The notes below the pieces were generated by a model, which did no database searches, was not told the origin of the DNA, and was given only the letters and a program-made list of their open reading frames with translations. From Streptomyces sp. TSRI0107 (GTDB lineage: Bacteria > Actinomycetota > Actinomycetes > Streptomycetales > Streptomycetaceae): a DNA stretch of 64,000 nucleotides. The first letter of the stretch is position 1. Each line of letters begins with the position of its first letter. Position numbers and translations under genes: made by a program. Shown here in pieces: positions 37,082-45,629 of the stretch. The stretch spans positions 1 through 64,000 of the forward strand of contig NZ_LIVZ01000014.1 in the NCBI RefSeq assembly GCF_001905845.1, read 5' to 3'.

Positions 37082-38505
37082 CCACCGCGGAATCCGCGTC
37101 CCAGCCGCCGGAGCCGGCGCCCGGCGGGGAGTTCGACCTGAGGGCGCTGCTGGCCGAGCGCGGAGCCGAACGTTACGAGCTGCACGCCCGGTACCTGAAC
37201 CACCAGTTGCCGCGCATGCTGCACACCATCGGCTTCGACAAGGTCTACGAGCGGGCCGAGGGCGCGTACTTCTGGGACTCGGACGGCGCCGACTACCTCG
37301 ACATGCTCGCCGGGTTCGGGGTGATGGGCCTGGGCCGCCACCACCCCGTCGTCCGCAAGGCGCTGCACGACGTCCTCGACGCGGACCTCGCCGACCTCAC
37401 CCGGTTCGACTGCCAGCCGCTGCCCGGGCTGCTGGCCGAGCGGCTGCTCGCGCACAGCCCGCACCTGGACCGGGTGTTCTTCGGCAACAGCGGCACGGAG
37501 GCGGTGGAGACGGCGCTGAAGTTCGCGCGGTACGTCACGGGCCGACCGAGGATCCTGTACTGCGCGCACGCCTTCCACGGGCTGACCACCGGCTCGCTGT
37601 CCGTGAACGGCGAGTCCGGCTTCCGGGACGGCTTCGCCCCGCTGCTGCCGGACACGGCCGTACCGCTCGGCGACCTGGACGCGCTGGCCCGGGAGCTGAA
37701 GAAGGGCGACGTCGCCGCCCTGATCGTCGAGCCGATCCAGGGCAAGGGCGTGCACGAGGCCCCGCCCGGCTATCTGCGCGCCGCCCAGGAGCTGCTGCAC
37801 CGGCACAAGGCCCTGCTCATCGCGGACGAGGTGCAGACCGGACTCGGCCGCACCGGCGACTTCTACGCCTACCAGCACGAGGAGGGCGTCGAACCGGACC
37901 TGGTGTGCGTGGCCAAGGCGCTGTCCGGCGGCTATGTGCCGGTGGGCGCCACCCTGGGCAAGGACTGGATCTTCAAGAAGGTGTACTCCTCGATGGACCG
38001 GGTGCTGGTCCACTCGGCGAGCTTCGGGTCCAACGCCCAGGCCATGGCGGCGGGCCTGGCCGTGCTGTCGGTCATGGAGAACGAGCAGATCGTCGCCGGT
38101 GTCCGCCGCACCGGCGAGCTGCTCAAGGCCCGGCTCACCGCCCTGATCGACAAGTACGAGCTGCTGGCCGACGTACGCGGCCGGGGCCTGATGATCGGCA
38201 TCGAGTTCGGCCGGCCCCGCTCGCTGAAGCTGCGCGGCCACTGGACCATGCTGCAGGCGGCCCGCAAGGGCCTGTTCGCGCAGATGGTGGTGGTGCCGCT
38301 GCTGCAGCGGCACCGGATCCTCACCCAGGTCTCCGGCGACCACCTGGAAGTGATCAAGCTGATTCCGCCGCTCGTCATCGGGGAGCGGGAGGTGGACCGG
38401 TTCATGGACGCCTTCACCGCCGTGATGGACGACGCGCACAGCGGCGGCGGGCTGGTGTGGGACTTCGGGAAGACGCTGATGAAGCAGGCGGTGGCGAACC
38501 GGTAG
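37078..38505 (+). CDS. hpnO: Class III aminotransferase, HpnO-like
   Basis: PLP-dependent class III aminotransferase of 475 residues; in hopanoid clusters HpnO aminates the ribosylhopane aldehyde to give aminobacteriohopanetriol. Seen: FFGNSGTEAVETALKFAR (phosphate site), IVEPIQGKGV, LIADEVQTGLGRTG, and the PLP lysine in CVAKALSGGYVPVG near residue 281. ATG with GAGGAG and a 7-nt spacer. Last structural gene of the operon. The role follows from position; by motif alone an ornithine/acetylornithine-type substrate would be possible. Confidence 0.87.
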   Translation: MTTAESASQPPEPAPGGEFDLRALLAERGAERYELHARYLNHQLPRMLHTIGFDKVYERAEGAYFWDSDGADYLDMLAGFGVMGLGRHHPVVRKALHDVLDADLADLTRFDCQPLPGLLAERLLAHSPHLDRVFFGNSGTEAVETALKFARYVTGRPRILYCAHAFHGLTTGSLSVNGESGFRDGFAPLLPDTAVPLGDLDALARELKKGDVAALIVEPIQGKGVHEAPPGYLRAAQELLHRHKALLIADEVQTGLGRTGDFYAYQHEEGVEPDLVCVAKALSGGYVPVGATLGKDWIFKKVYSSMDRVLVHSASFGSNAQAMAAGLAVLSVMENEQIVAGVRRTGELLKARLTALIDKYELLADVRGRGLMIGIEFGRPRSLKLRGHWTMLQAARKGLFAQMVVVPLLQRHRILTQVSGDHLEVIKLIPPLVIGEREVDRFMDAFTAVMDDAHSGGGLVWDFGKTLMKQAVANR

Positions 38506-38556
38506 CCGGGGGACAGGAGACGGGGGACGGCGGACGGGACAAGGCTCCCGACTGTT

Positions 38557-38591
38557 TTGCCTGTGGGGCAAAGAAATTGCCTCACAGGCAA
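38557..38591 (+). promoter_or_regulatory. Tandem palindromic operator upstream of the XRE-cupin regulator
   Basis: Two 15-bp inverted repeats, TTGCCTGTGGGGCAA (38557-38571) and TTGCCTCACAGGCAA (38577-38591), share TTGCC/GGCAA arms and lie 20 bp apart start to start. They are framed by an outer inverted repeat, CCCGACT (38547-38553) and AGTCGGG (38593-38599). They lie 21-55 nt before the regulator's ATG, so autoregulation is likely. Confidence 0.65.
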
Positions 38592-38611
38592 GAGTCGGGC
38601 TCAATGGAGCC

Positions 38612-39244
38612 ATGAGCTCCTCCGCCGCCGAGCCGGGCCCCGAGCCCGCCGGTGACCTGTCGACCATGGCCCCGCAGCTGCGCGCCCTGCGCCGCCGGGC
38701 CTCCCTGACGCTGGAGGCGGCGGCCCGCGAGGCCGGGCTGTCGCCGGCCCATCTGTCCCGCCTCGAGACCGGGCAGCGCCAGCCGTCACTGCCGATGCTG
38801 CTCGCCCTCGCCCGTGTCTACGGTACGACGGTCTCGGAACTGCTCGGCGAGACGGTCGCCGGCCGGGACGCCGTGGTGCGCGCCGCCGACATGGAACCGA
38901 CCGCGGCGGGCGGCTGGACCTACTGGCAGGCCGGCTCGCCCGGACGCGGCATGCAGGCGCTGCGCGTGCACGTGCCGCACGGCTCCCAGGGCGACATCGT
39001 GCGGGTGCACCCCGGCGAGGAGTGGCTGTACGTCCTCAAGGGGCGGCTGCGGCTGCGCCTCGGCGACACCGTCCACCGCCTCGGACCGGGCGACAGCGCG
39101 CACTTCGACTCGCTGACCCCGCACCGCATCGCCGCGGAGGCCCCGGACGGGGTCGACCTGCTCTTCGTCCACACCCTGCTGCAGAGCCCGACGGCCGCGC
39201 TGTGCCTCGGCCCCACCACCCATGTCACCGGAGAGACGCCATGA
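38612..39244 (+). CDS. XRE-family regulator with C-terminal cupin domain
   Basis: 210-residue regulator: an XRE helix-turn-helix (about residues 21-78; LTLEAAAREAGLSPAHLSRLETGQRQPS) followed by a cupin sensor domain (about 110-190; HPGEEWLYVLKGRLRLRLGD, and FDSLTPHRIAAEAP). Such proteins often sense small molecules or amino-acid status. A double palindromic operator lies immediately upstream. It is translationally coupled (ATGA) to a DUF6126 membrane peptide. A link to the hopanoid operon just upstream is suggested only by position. Confidence 0.87.
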   Translation: MSSSAAEPGPEPAGDLSTMAPQLRALRRRASLTLEAAAREAGLSPAHLSRLETGQRQPSLPMLLALARVYGTTVSELLGETVAGRDAVVRAADMEPTAAGGWTYWQAGSPGRGMQALRVHVPHGSQGDIVRVHPGEEWLYVLKGRLRLRLGDTVHRLGPGDSAHFDSLTPHRIAAEAPDGVDLLFVHTLLQSPTAALCLGPTTHVTGETP

Positions 39245-39360
39245 GCGGAGTCCAGAAGAAGAACGAGCGCCAGATCTGGGTGCGGCTGTTCATCTACGTG
39301 GCGGCGGGGCACGCCTTCGCCGCTTTCCTCTATCTGCTGTTCGCCGTCGGGTCGAAGTAG
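39241..39360 (+). CDS. DUF6126-like single-span membrane peptide
   Basis: 39-residue protein with a charged N-terminus (about 14 residues) and one hydrophobic segment (about residues 16-36; RLFIYVAAGHAFAAFLYLLF), probably inserted in the membrane. Its ATG overlaps the stop of the XRE-cupin gene. Small proteins of this type (DUF6126) are, to my knowledge, regularly encoded directly after XRE-cupin regulators in streptomycetes, suggesting a functional pair of unknown role. Confidence 0.7.
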   Translation: MSGVQKKNERQIWVRLFIYVAAGHAFAAFLYLLFAVGSK

Positions 39361-39416
39361 CCGGCCGGGCGACCGGCGAAACGGCCGACGGAACAGCCGT
39401 GCGGCCGTGACCGGCC

Positions 39417-40214
39417 TCAGTCGAGCAGCCGCTCCCGCAGCCGCTCCCGGACCGCCGGGGTGACCTTCAGCCCCTGCTCCAGGTAGGGGTCGACACCGCC
39501 CCAGGTCTCCTCGATGGTGTCGAACGCCGCCGACAGGTACTCCGCGCGGGCGTCGAAGAGCGGGCTGAGCAGCTCCATGACCTCGGGGGAGTAGGCCGCG
39601 GCGGAGCTGCTGCTGCGGTGCACCTTGTAGCGCCGGTGCTTGGCGTTGGACTCCAGGTAGTCGGCGATGATCGCCTCGCGCTCGACGCCCAGCGCGAGCA
39701 GCGTCACGGCGATCGACAGCCCCGCTCGGTCCTTGCCCGCCGCGCAGTGCATCAGCGCGGGCACGCTGTCCTCGGCGAGCGCGTGCAGGACCCGGGAGTG
39801 CTCCGCGGTGCGCTGCTTGATGATCATGCGGTACGAGGCGATCATCCGGCCGGCCGCCTTGCCGTCGGCCAGCAGCTCCCGCAGCTGGTCCAGGTCGCCG
39901 TCGCGCACCATCTTCCAGAACTCGGCGCCGTCGGCCGGGTCGGACAGCGGCAGGTTCACGTTGCGCACGCCCGGCAGCTCGACGTCCGGGCCCTCCAGCT
40001 TCTGGTCCGCCGCGTTGCGGAAGTCGAAGATCGTGTGCAGGCCCAGGGAGGACAGGAACACCGCGTCCTCGGCGGTCGCGTGCGCGAGGTGGCCGCTGCG
40101 GTAGAGCACGCCGTGCCGCACCCGGCGTCCGTCGACGGTCGGCAGACCGCCCACGTCACGGAAGTTGCGCACTCCGGCCAGTTCGGGCTCGGTCGACGGG
40201 ACCTGCTGCGTCAC
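39417..40214 (-). CDS. Tyrosine-protein phosphatase family protein
   Basis: 265-residue phosphatase of the bacterial tyrosine/dual-specificity group (PtpB/LipA-like). The P-loop HCAAGKDRAGL lies near residue 158 with catalytic Cys and Arg, and NFRDVGGLPTVDGRRVRHGVLYRSG near the N-terminus is the family's second signature. Substrates may be phosphoproteins or phosphoinositides. I chose the GTG at 40214, which has AGGAG 5 nt upstream, over the longer open frame. No signal peptide. Confidence 0.85.
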   Translation of the reverse strand: MTQQVPSTEPELAGVRNFRDVGGLPTVDGRRVRHGVLYRSGHLAHATAEDAVFLSSLGLHTIFDFRNAADQKLEGPDVELPGVRNVNLPLSDPADGAEFWKMVRDGDLDQLRELLADGKAAGRMIASYRMIIKQRTAEHSRVLHALAEDSVPALMHCAAGKDRAGLSIAVTLLALGVEREAIIADYLESNAKHRRYKVHRSSSSAAAYSPEVMELLSPLFDARAEYLSAAFDTIEETWGGVDPYLEQGLKVTPAVRERLRERLLD

Positions 40215-40274
40215 GTGGGCTCCTCCCAGTCGGACCCGTCCGCGCTGTTCGCCTACGGGCACGCGTCCGACCAT

Positions 40275-40660
40275 ACGACATGGATTCCTGAGGCAATGAA
40301 GTCGTCCACAGGCGGGATACCCGACCAGGGGAGGCGTTGTCCACGGGTGCGAATGCCGCGCTTCTCCGAATCCGTCGCATCTGGGTGAACTGTCCGAATT
40401 GGAACCTTCGTTGTAACTCGCTCTGGAGTAAAGAGTTCTGGAGGGATGTCACGTGAGGAGCGTCATATCCGTGACGGTGGGTCGCCCGTCATGTCCACGT
40501 AATTCATGCGTTTTTCAAGGGCTTTTGGATAAACGGGCGGCCCGGTAATCGACGGAGGGTGACCGGTAATTCCGTGTCCGAAAAGATCGAAAAGCGCGCG
40601 CGGGCAACCTTTCGCTTGTCCTGGTGCGTCTTGCTCGCTTACGTTCCACACCGATCCGAG
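40275..40660 (+). promoter_or_regulatory. Upstream region and promoter of the riboswitch-controlled wall hydrolase
   Basis: No gene is supported here. TTGTCC (40616-40621) and TACGTT (40640-40645), 18 bp apart, form a plausible promoter that would start transcription near 40652, just before the riboswitch. The region further upstream is relatively A/T-rich and may hold regulator sites; I see no clear palindrome. Confidence 0.45.
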
Positions 40661-40842
40661 CGGAACGCCGAATCCTGCCGCTGCTCGGTGCCCGCGCAAA
40701 CTCACCCGTCCACGGCAGGAGCGGGGGACCCACAGGTACGACCGCCTGTTCCGGTTCCCGGAACGGCTCGGGGTACAGCCACGCCTCGGCGTGGCCGGGC
40801 ATCTCCAGTCCGCACCCGACAGCTCACCTCGCAGGCGCCGGA
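40661..40842 (+). ncRNA. ydaO-type (c-di-AMP) riboswitch
   Basis: This leader closely resembles the c-di-AMP (ydaO-yuaA) riboswitches that precede streptomycete wall-hydrolase and rpf genes. Seen: GCCGAATCCTGCCG paired with CGGCAGGAGCGGGGGACC (8-bp helix TCCTGCCG/CGGCAGGA), GGGGTACAGCC, GGCCGGGCATCTCCA, and CACCCGACAGCTCACCTCGC before the start codon. c-di-AMP binding normally turns such genes off. It ends 12 nt before the ATG of the LysM/M23 gene and overlaps the approach to its ribosome-binding site. Confidence 0.9.
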
Positions 40843-40854
40843 GAGGAATTCGCC

Positions 40855-41841
40855 ATGCCTGCCAAGGGTAAGCACCGCCGTCCGAAGACCCTTCGTCTCA
40901 CCCGTTCCATCGCCGTCGCCGGAACCGGCGGCGCCGCGCTCGCCCTCCCTCTGATGGGAGCCGCCGGCGCTCACGCGGCCACCCCCCAGTCGGTTTCCGA
41001 AAAGGCCGTCCAGTCGGTCGCCTCGGTCCAGCAGACGGCCGGGACGAAGGCCGCCGAGAACAACTCCGGTTCGCGCACCTACACCGTGAAGTCCGGCGAC
41101 TATCTGTCGAAGATCGCCGACGACCAGAACGTCGAGGGCGGCTGGAAGAAGCTCTACGCCGACAACCGCGCGGCCGTCGGCGAGGACCCCTCGCTGATCC
41201 ACCCCGGCCTGAAGCTCTCGATCGGCGGCAAGGCCACGGCGGGCTCCGCCGACTCCTCGTCCTCCGAGGCCGCCAAGCCGTCGCGGTCCACCCAGTCTTC
41301 GCAGTCGTCCGAGGCGTCGAAGCCGGCCGAGGCCTCGAAGCCGGCCGAGGCCTCGAAGCCGGCCGAGTCGCCGTCCTCGAACGCGTCCACCGCCGCCCAG
41401 GCGGCTCAGGCGGCGCCCCAGGCCGCCCCCGCCGCCAGCCACGTCGCCCCGGTGTCCGGTGCGGGCGTCGGCACCGCCTACAAGGTGGCGGGCAGCATGT
41501 GGTCCAGCGGCTACCACACCGGCGTCGACTTCGTCGTCTCGACCGGCACCCCCCTCAAGGCCGTCGGCTCGGGCACCGTCGTCTCCTCCGGCTGGGCCGG
41601 CGCGTACGGCAACCAGGTCGTCATCAAGCTCGCCGACGGCTACTACGCCCAGTACGCCCACCTGTCCTCCCTCTCCGTGTCGGCCGGGCAGTCCGTGACC
41701 GCGGGCCAGCAGGTCGGTCTGTCGGGTTCGACCGGCAACTCGACCGGCCCGCACCTGCACTTCGAGATCCGCACCACGCCGAACTACGGCTCGGACATCG
41801 ACCCGCTGTCCTACCTCCGCTCGAAGGGTGTCGCGCTCTGA
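40855..41841 (+). CDS. Secreted LysM/M23 peptidoglycan hydrolase
   Basis: Cell-wall endopeptidase of 328 residues. Order: basic signal peptide (1 to about 41, ending AHAA), LysM peptidoglycan-binding domain (about 71-125; YTVKSGDYLSKIADDQ), a Ser/Pro/Ala/Lys-rich linker with three EASKPA repeats, and a C-terminal M23 lysostaphin-type domain (about 205-325) with zinc ligands in GYHTGVDF and GPHLHFEI. ATG with GGAGAGGA upstream. Expression is probably under c-di-AMP control through the preceding riboswitch, a known arrangement for wall-remodelling enzymes of germination and growth. Confidence 0.93.
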   Translation: MPAKGKHRRPKTLRLTRSIAVAGTGGAALALPLMGAAGAHAATPQSVSEKAVQSVASVQQTAGTKAAENNSGSRTYTVKSGDYLSKIADDQNVEGGWKKLYADNRAAVGEDPSLIHPGLKLSIGGKATAGSADSSSSEAAKPSRSTQSSQSSEASKPAEASKPAEASKPAESPSSNASTAAQAAQAAPQAAPAASHVAPVSGAGVGTAYKVAGSMWSSGYHTGVDFVVSTGTPLKAVGSGTVVSSGWAGAYGNQVVIKLADGYYAQYAHLSSLSVSAGQSVTAGQQVGLSGSTGNSTGPHLHFEIRTTPNYGSDIDPLSYLRSKGVAL

Positions 41842-41884
41842 CGCCACCCGCCCACGCCGGTCCCTGACCCGGCGCCACGAGCCA

Positions 41885-41922
41885 CCGAAGGCCGGACCCC
41901 GATCCCCGGGTCCGGCCTTCGG
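41885..41922 (+). terminator. 15-bp hairpin terminator after the M23 gene
   Basis: CCGAAGGCCGGACCC (41885-41899) pairs perfectly with GGGTCCGGCCTTCGG (41908-41922) around an 8-nt loop, 43 nt after the stop codon. There is no U tract. Confidence 0.85.
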
Positions 41923-42030
41923 TGTTGCCGTACCGCGGGTTCGTGGCCGGTTCATGGCGGCCGTGTGGCGGCGGGGCCCGGGGTCTCGACAGGGGCGGGG
42001 CCGGGAGGACACAGTGATCCACGACAGACG

Positions 42031-42048
42031 GCAAGCGCTTTCTAACGT
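42031..42048 (+). promoter_or_regulatory. LacI-type operator overlapping a promoter
   Basis: GCAAGCGCTTTC (42031-42042) contains the perfect palindrome AAGCGCTT with the central CG typical of LacI-family operators. It abuts a TAACGT -10 hexamer (42043-42048). The arrangement suggests repression of the downstream secreted-protein gene by a sugar-responsive LacI regulator encoded elsewhere. Confidence 0.5.
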
Positions 42049-42086
42049 GCTCGCCGAGTGCTTCCCATCCGAAGGAGCCGTCCCCC

Positions 42087-42815
42087 GTGCCCACCACCCG
42101 CAGAGCTTTCGGAGCCCTGGCGGCCGGTGCCGCCCTCACCGCCCTCGCCCCGGCGGGCCCCGCGCAGGCCGCGCCCCGCCACCCGCGCCGACGCCTCGTC
42201 GCCCGCGACGACTTCCGCCACGGCCTGCGGCAGTGGGTCACCGAACTCCAGGACGGAGGCACCGTCACCGCCTCACGCGGGGTGCTGGACATCGACGTGC
42301 CCAGCGGGGCGACGGTGTGGTTCAAGCGGCGGCTCCAAGGCCCGTACGTCATCGAGTACACCGCCACCCCCGTCGCCGCCGGCGGTCCCAACGACCGGGT
42401 GTCGGACCTGAACAACTTCTGGAACGCCACCGACGTCCGGTCCCCGCACGACCTGTTCGCCACCCCGCGCGGTGGCGCGCTCCCCGAGTACGACCACCTC
42501 CGGACGTACTACGTCGGCTACGGCGCCAACGGCAACACCACGACCCGGCTGCGCCGGTACGTCGGCGAGGCCGGGGTGCGTCCGCTGATCCACGACTACA
42601 CCGAGCCGCTGCTGGTGCCCGGCGAGCCGAACCGGGTTCGGATCGTCTCCGCCGGGCCGGCCGTCCAGTGGTGGAACAACGGGCGGCTCGTCTTCGACCA
42701 CACCGACCCGGAGCCGTACACCGAGGGGCACTTCGCCTTCCGTACGGTGTGGAGCCATTTCCGGATCAGCGACTTCCGCGTGTGGCGCCTTATTCCTCAG
42801 TTGACCAATCCTTGA
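42087..42815 (+). CDS. Secreted DUF6250-like protein
   Basis: 242-residue exported protein. The N-terminus TTRRAFGALAAGAALTAL with AQAAP is a twin-arginine-type signal. The mature part is rich in Trp, Tyr and Asn with beta-strand character (VWFKRRLQGPYVIEYTATPV, SDLNNFWNATD, YYVGYGANGNTTTRLRRY, VQWWNNGRLVFD) and resembles the DUF6250 domain found alone or attached to carbohydrate-active enzymes. Binding or cleavage of a plant polysaccharide is plausible, supported by the LacI-like operator upstream. GTG start with AAGGAG about 10 nt upstream. Confidence 0.72.
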   Translation: MPTTRRAFGALAAGAALTALAPAGPAQAAPRHPRRRLVARDDFRHGLRQWVTELQDGGTVTASRGVLDIDVPSGATVWFKRRLQGPYVIEYTATPVAAGGPNDRVSDLNNFWNATDVRSPHDLFATPRGGALPEYDHLRTYYVGYGANGNTTTRLRRYVGEAGVRPLIHDYTEPLLVPGEPNRVRIVSAGPAVQWWNNGRLVFDHTDPEPYTEGHFAFRTVWSHFRISDFRVWRLIPQLTNP

Positions 42816-42893
42816 AGAGTGGCTTATCTCACCGCCCGTCAACCCCTGCTTACGGTCGCGTAGGTCACATTCAAAGGTGAATCATGGTCCGAC

Positions 42894-43712
42894 GTGGCAG
42901 ACGATTCGAAGAATGACAGCAGATCAGTGATCGGGTCGTACGTGGCGGTGGGGGACAGCTTCACCGAGGGCGTCGGCGACCCCGGCCCCGACGGGGCGTT
43001 CGTGGGCTGGGCCGACCGGCTCGCGGTCCTGCTCGCGGACCGGCGGCCCGAGGGCGACTTCCGGTACACCAACCTCGCCGTGCGCGGAAAGCTGCTCGAC
43101 CAGATCGTGGCAGACCAGGTGCCGCAGGCCGTCGAACTCGCGCCGGACCTGGTCTCCTTCTGCGCCGGCGGCAACGACATCATCCGGCCCGGCACCGACC
43201 CCGACGAGGTCGCCGAGCGGTTCGAGCGGGCAGTCGCCGCGCTGACCGCCGCCGCGGGCACCGTACTGGTCACCACCGGGTTCGACACCCGGCGCGTGCC
43301 GCTGCTCAAGCATCTGCGCGGCAAGATCGCGACGTACAACGGGCACGTCCGGGCCGTGGCCGACCGCTACGGCTGCCCCGTGCTCGACCTGTGGTCCCTG
43401 AGGTCCGTCCAGGACCGCCGGGCCTGGGACGACGACCGGCTCCACCTCTCACCCGAGGGCCACACCCGGGTGGCGCTGCGCGCCGGCCAGGCGCTGGGCC
43501 TGCCCGTCCCCGCCGATCCCGAGCAGCCGTGGCCGCCGCTGCCGCCCCGCGGCACCCTGGAGGTCCGGCGGGACGACGTGCACTGGGCGCGCGAGTACCT
43601 GGTGCCGTGGATCGGCCGCCGCCTGCGCGGGGAGTCCTCCGGCGACCACATCACCGCCAAGGGCACCCTGTCGCCGGACGACATCAAGATGCGGATCGCG
43701 GCGGTGGCTTGA
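42894..43712 (+). CDS. SGNH/GDSL-family hydrolase
   Basis: Esterase/lipase-like hydrolase of 272 residues. Block I is YVAVGDSFTEGVGD with the nucleophile Ser near residue 22, block III is FCAGGNDIIRPG, and block V is DDRLHLSPEGH with the catalytic Asp and His. No signal peptide, so probably cytoplasmic. The GTG start has no good ribosome-binding site; GGTGA lies 13 nt upstream. Acyl or acetyl-ester substrates are likely, but the specific one is unknown. Confidence 0.85.
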   Translation: MADDSKNDSRSVIGSYVAVGDSFTEGVGDPGPDGAFVGWADRLAVLLADRRPEGDFRYTNLAVRGKLLDQIVADQVPQAVELAPDLVSFCAGGNDIIRPGTDPDEVAERFERAVAALTAAAGTVLVTTGFDTRRVPLLKHLRGKIATYNGHVRAVADRYGCPVLDLWSLRSVQDRRAWDDDRLHLSPEGHTRVALRAGQALGLPVPADPEQPWPPLPPRGTLEVRRDDVHWAREYLVPWIGRRLRGESSGDHITAKGTLSPDDIKMRIAAVA

Positions 43713-43757
43713 GCGCCGGGGCACCGCGGCGGGGTCGCCAAGCGCCGAATCGCCGGG

Positions 43758-43783
43758 GCACGGGCGCCCGAGGGTGCCCGTGC
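43758..43783. terminator. Hairpin between convergent SGNH hydrolase and TetR genes
   Basis: GCACGGGC (43758-43765) and GCCCGTGC (43776-43783) form an 8-bp perfect stem with a 10-nt loop, placed between two convergent genes. It probably serves as a bidirectional terminator. Confidence 0.55.
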
Positions 43784-43791
43784 GGCCCGCC

Positions 43792-44391
43792 CTACTCCTG
43801 CGGCAGCCCCAGCTCCCGGGCCAGGGCCTCGTCCACCCACTGCTGGGCCCGCGCGCGCGAGACGGTGCCGCCGTACGAGGTGAGCTGTACGGCGAGTCCG
43901 TCGAGCAGGGCGGTGAGGCGCAGGGCGGTGCCGGCGGGGTCCGGGCACTCGAACTCGCCCGCCGTGACCCCCTCGGCGATCACCTCGGTCAGGGCTGCCT
44001 TCCACTGCCGGTCGAGGTCGCGGGTGACCTCCCGCAGGGCGGGCTCGCGCAGCGCGGCCGACCAGCCCTCGATCCACAGCCGCCACCCCTTGGCCTGACC
44101 GGTGGGCGCGTACCAGCGCACGGCCGCGCGGAGCCGGCGCAGCGCCGTGGTGCGGCGGCCGAGCAGTCCGCGCAGACGCGCGAGATCGTCCTCGGCGGCG
44201 TACGCGAACGCGGCCGAGACCAGCTTCTCCTTCGTCGAGAAGTGATAGAGCACCAGCGCGTTGCTCACCCCGAGGACCGAGGCCACGTCGGCGATGCGGA
44301 CCGCCGTCACGCCCCGCGCCTCGATCTGCTCCACCGCGGCGCGCAGCAACTCCTCACGCCGCTCCGCCACGCTCAACCGCACTCTTGCCAC
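43792..44391 (-). CDS. TetR/AcrR-family repressor
   Basis: 199-residue regulator with an N-terminal TetR helix-turn-helix (about residues 8-55; VTAVRIADVASVLGVSNALVLYHFSTKEKLV) and a helical ligand-binding domain. On the minus strand TAGGGT lies 6-7 nt before the GTG start, suggesting its own leaderless promoter, although it lies only 41 nt after the upstream dehydrogenase gene and may also be read through. A palindrome before that dehydrogenase gene is its likely operator. Confidence 0.87.
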   Translation of the reverse strand: MARVRLSVAERREELLRAAVEQIEARGVTAVRIADVASVLGVSNALVLYHFSTKEKLVSAAFAYAAEDDLARLRGLLGRRTTALRRLRAAVRWYAPTGQAKGWRLWIEGWSAALREPALREVTRDLDRQWKAALTEVIAEGVTAGEFECPDPAGTALRLTALLDGLAVQLTSYGGTVSRARAQQWVDEALARELGLPQE

Positions 44392-44432
44392 GCGGTCACC
44401 CTAATGGGCGCGGGCGGTTCACCGGCCGTCCG

Positions 44433-45611
44433 TCACCGGTACCAGCCGAAGCGCTCGGCGATCACCGGCAGCCGCTCCTCGGCGAGGGCGTGCGCGGCGG
44501 CCCGCGGGGTCGTCCCGTCGGCCTCCGCGCGCGCCAGCATCCGGTCGGTCAGGGCGCGCATCGCACGGCGGGTGTGGGCCAGCGCCTCGTCCGCGTCCGC
44601 CCCGATGTCGCCGAAGAGGGTCCACCACCACCAGGCGTTCGTCCCGGAGTTGACGACGACGTCGGGCAGCACGGTCACGCCACGCGCGGTCAGCGCCTCC
44701 TCCGCCTCCGGCACGACGGGCATGTTCGCGGCCTCGGCGATCCAGCGGGCGGTGATCCGGTGCTGGTTCCCGAGGCCGACCGCGTACGAGACGGCCGCCG
44801 GGACCAGTACCTCCGCGTCGGCCGACAGCCAGGCCTCGCCGGGCAGTTCGCGGTCGCCGGGACGCAGCGCGGAGCGGTCCACGGTGCCGAACGCGTCCCG
44901 CGCGGCGAGCAGCGCCTCGACGTCCAGGCCCGCCGGGTCGGCTATGACGCCCTCGACGTCGGCGACGGCCACCACGGTGAGTCCCGCGCGGGCGAGGAAG
45001 CGGGCGGTGGCGCCGCCCATGGTGCCGAAGCCCTGGACGGCGACCCGCGTGCCCGCGTACGGCACCCCGGCCCGGTCCAGGGCGGTCAGTACCGACTCGG
45101 CGACCCCGCAGCCGCCCACCAGCGCGTCGAGCCCGATGCCGTCCACCTCGACGGCGAACGCGTCCGCGAGCCTCCTGCGCGCGGCGCTCTCGTCGTCGAG
45201 CAGGGGGTAGACGGCCTGGACGGAGGAGACGAGGCCCGCCTCGGCGGCGGCCCGGTCCACCAGGTCCTGCGTCAGCCCGAGGTCCTCGCCGGTGGTCCAG
45301 AAACACTCGACGTACGGCCGTACGGCCCGCAGGTAGCGCACCAGCAGCCCGTACGCCGCCGGGTCGCGCGGATCGCAGTCGATGCCGCCCTTGGCGCCGC
45401 CGAGGGGGACGTACCGGCTGCGCGGGTCGTAGTGCAGGGCCTCCTTCATGGTCATCCCGCGGGCCAGCCCGGCGACCTCGTCCAGCGTGCAGCCGGCGCG
45501 CATCCGCAGGCCGCCGCTGGAGACCCCGCGCACCAGCCGGTCGACGACGAGATAGCCGTGGCGGCCGGTGACGTGGTCGGTCCAGGTGAGCGACAGCAAC
45601 GGGGCGGTCAT
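44433..45611 (-). CDS. Glu/Leu/Phe/Val dehydrogenase family protein
   Basis: NAD(P)-dependent amino-acid dehydrogenase of 392 residues, catalysing reversible oxidative deamination. The catalytic segment YVPLGGAKGGIDCDP near residue 66 carries the active-site Lys, GMTMKEALHY precedes it, and VAVQGFGTMGGATARFLARAG near residue 190 is the nucleotide-binding motif. The short length (compared with hexameric glutamate dehydrogenases) favours a branched-chain or aromatic amino acid substrate, such as the valine dehydrogenases of Streptomyces. ATG with GAGGAG and a 6-nt spacer; a TetR-type palindrome lies just upstream. Confidence 0.85.
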   Translation of the reverse strand: MTAPLLSLTWTDHVTGRHGYLVVDRLVRGVSSGGLRMRAGCTLDEVAGLARGMTMKEALHYDPRSRYVPLGGAKGGIDCDPRDPAAYGLLVRYLRAVRPYVECFWTTGEDLGLTQDLVDRAAAEAGLVSSVQAVYPLLDDESAARRRLADAFAVEVDGIGLDALVGGCGVAESVLTALDRAGVPYAGTRVAVQGFGTMGGATARFLARAGLTVVAVADVEGVIADPAGLDVEALLAARDAFGTVDRSALRPGDRELPGEAWLSADAEVLVPAAVSYAVGLGNQHRITARWIAEAANMPVVPEAEEALTARGVTVLPDVVVNSGTNAWWWWTLFGDIGADADEALAHTRRAMRALTDRMLARAEADGTTPRAAAHALAEERLPVIAERFGWYR

Positions 45612-45629
45612 GCGGGACTCCTCGGATCT

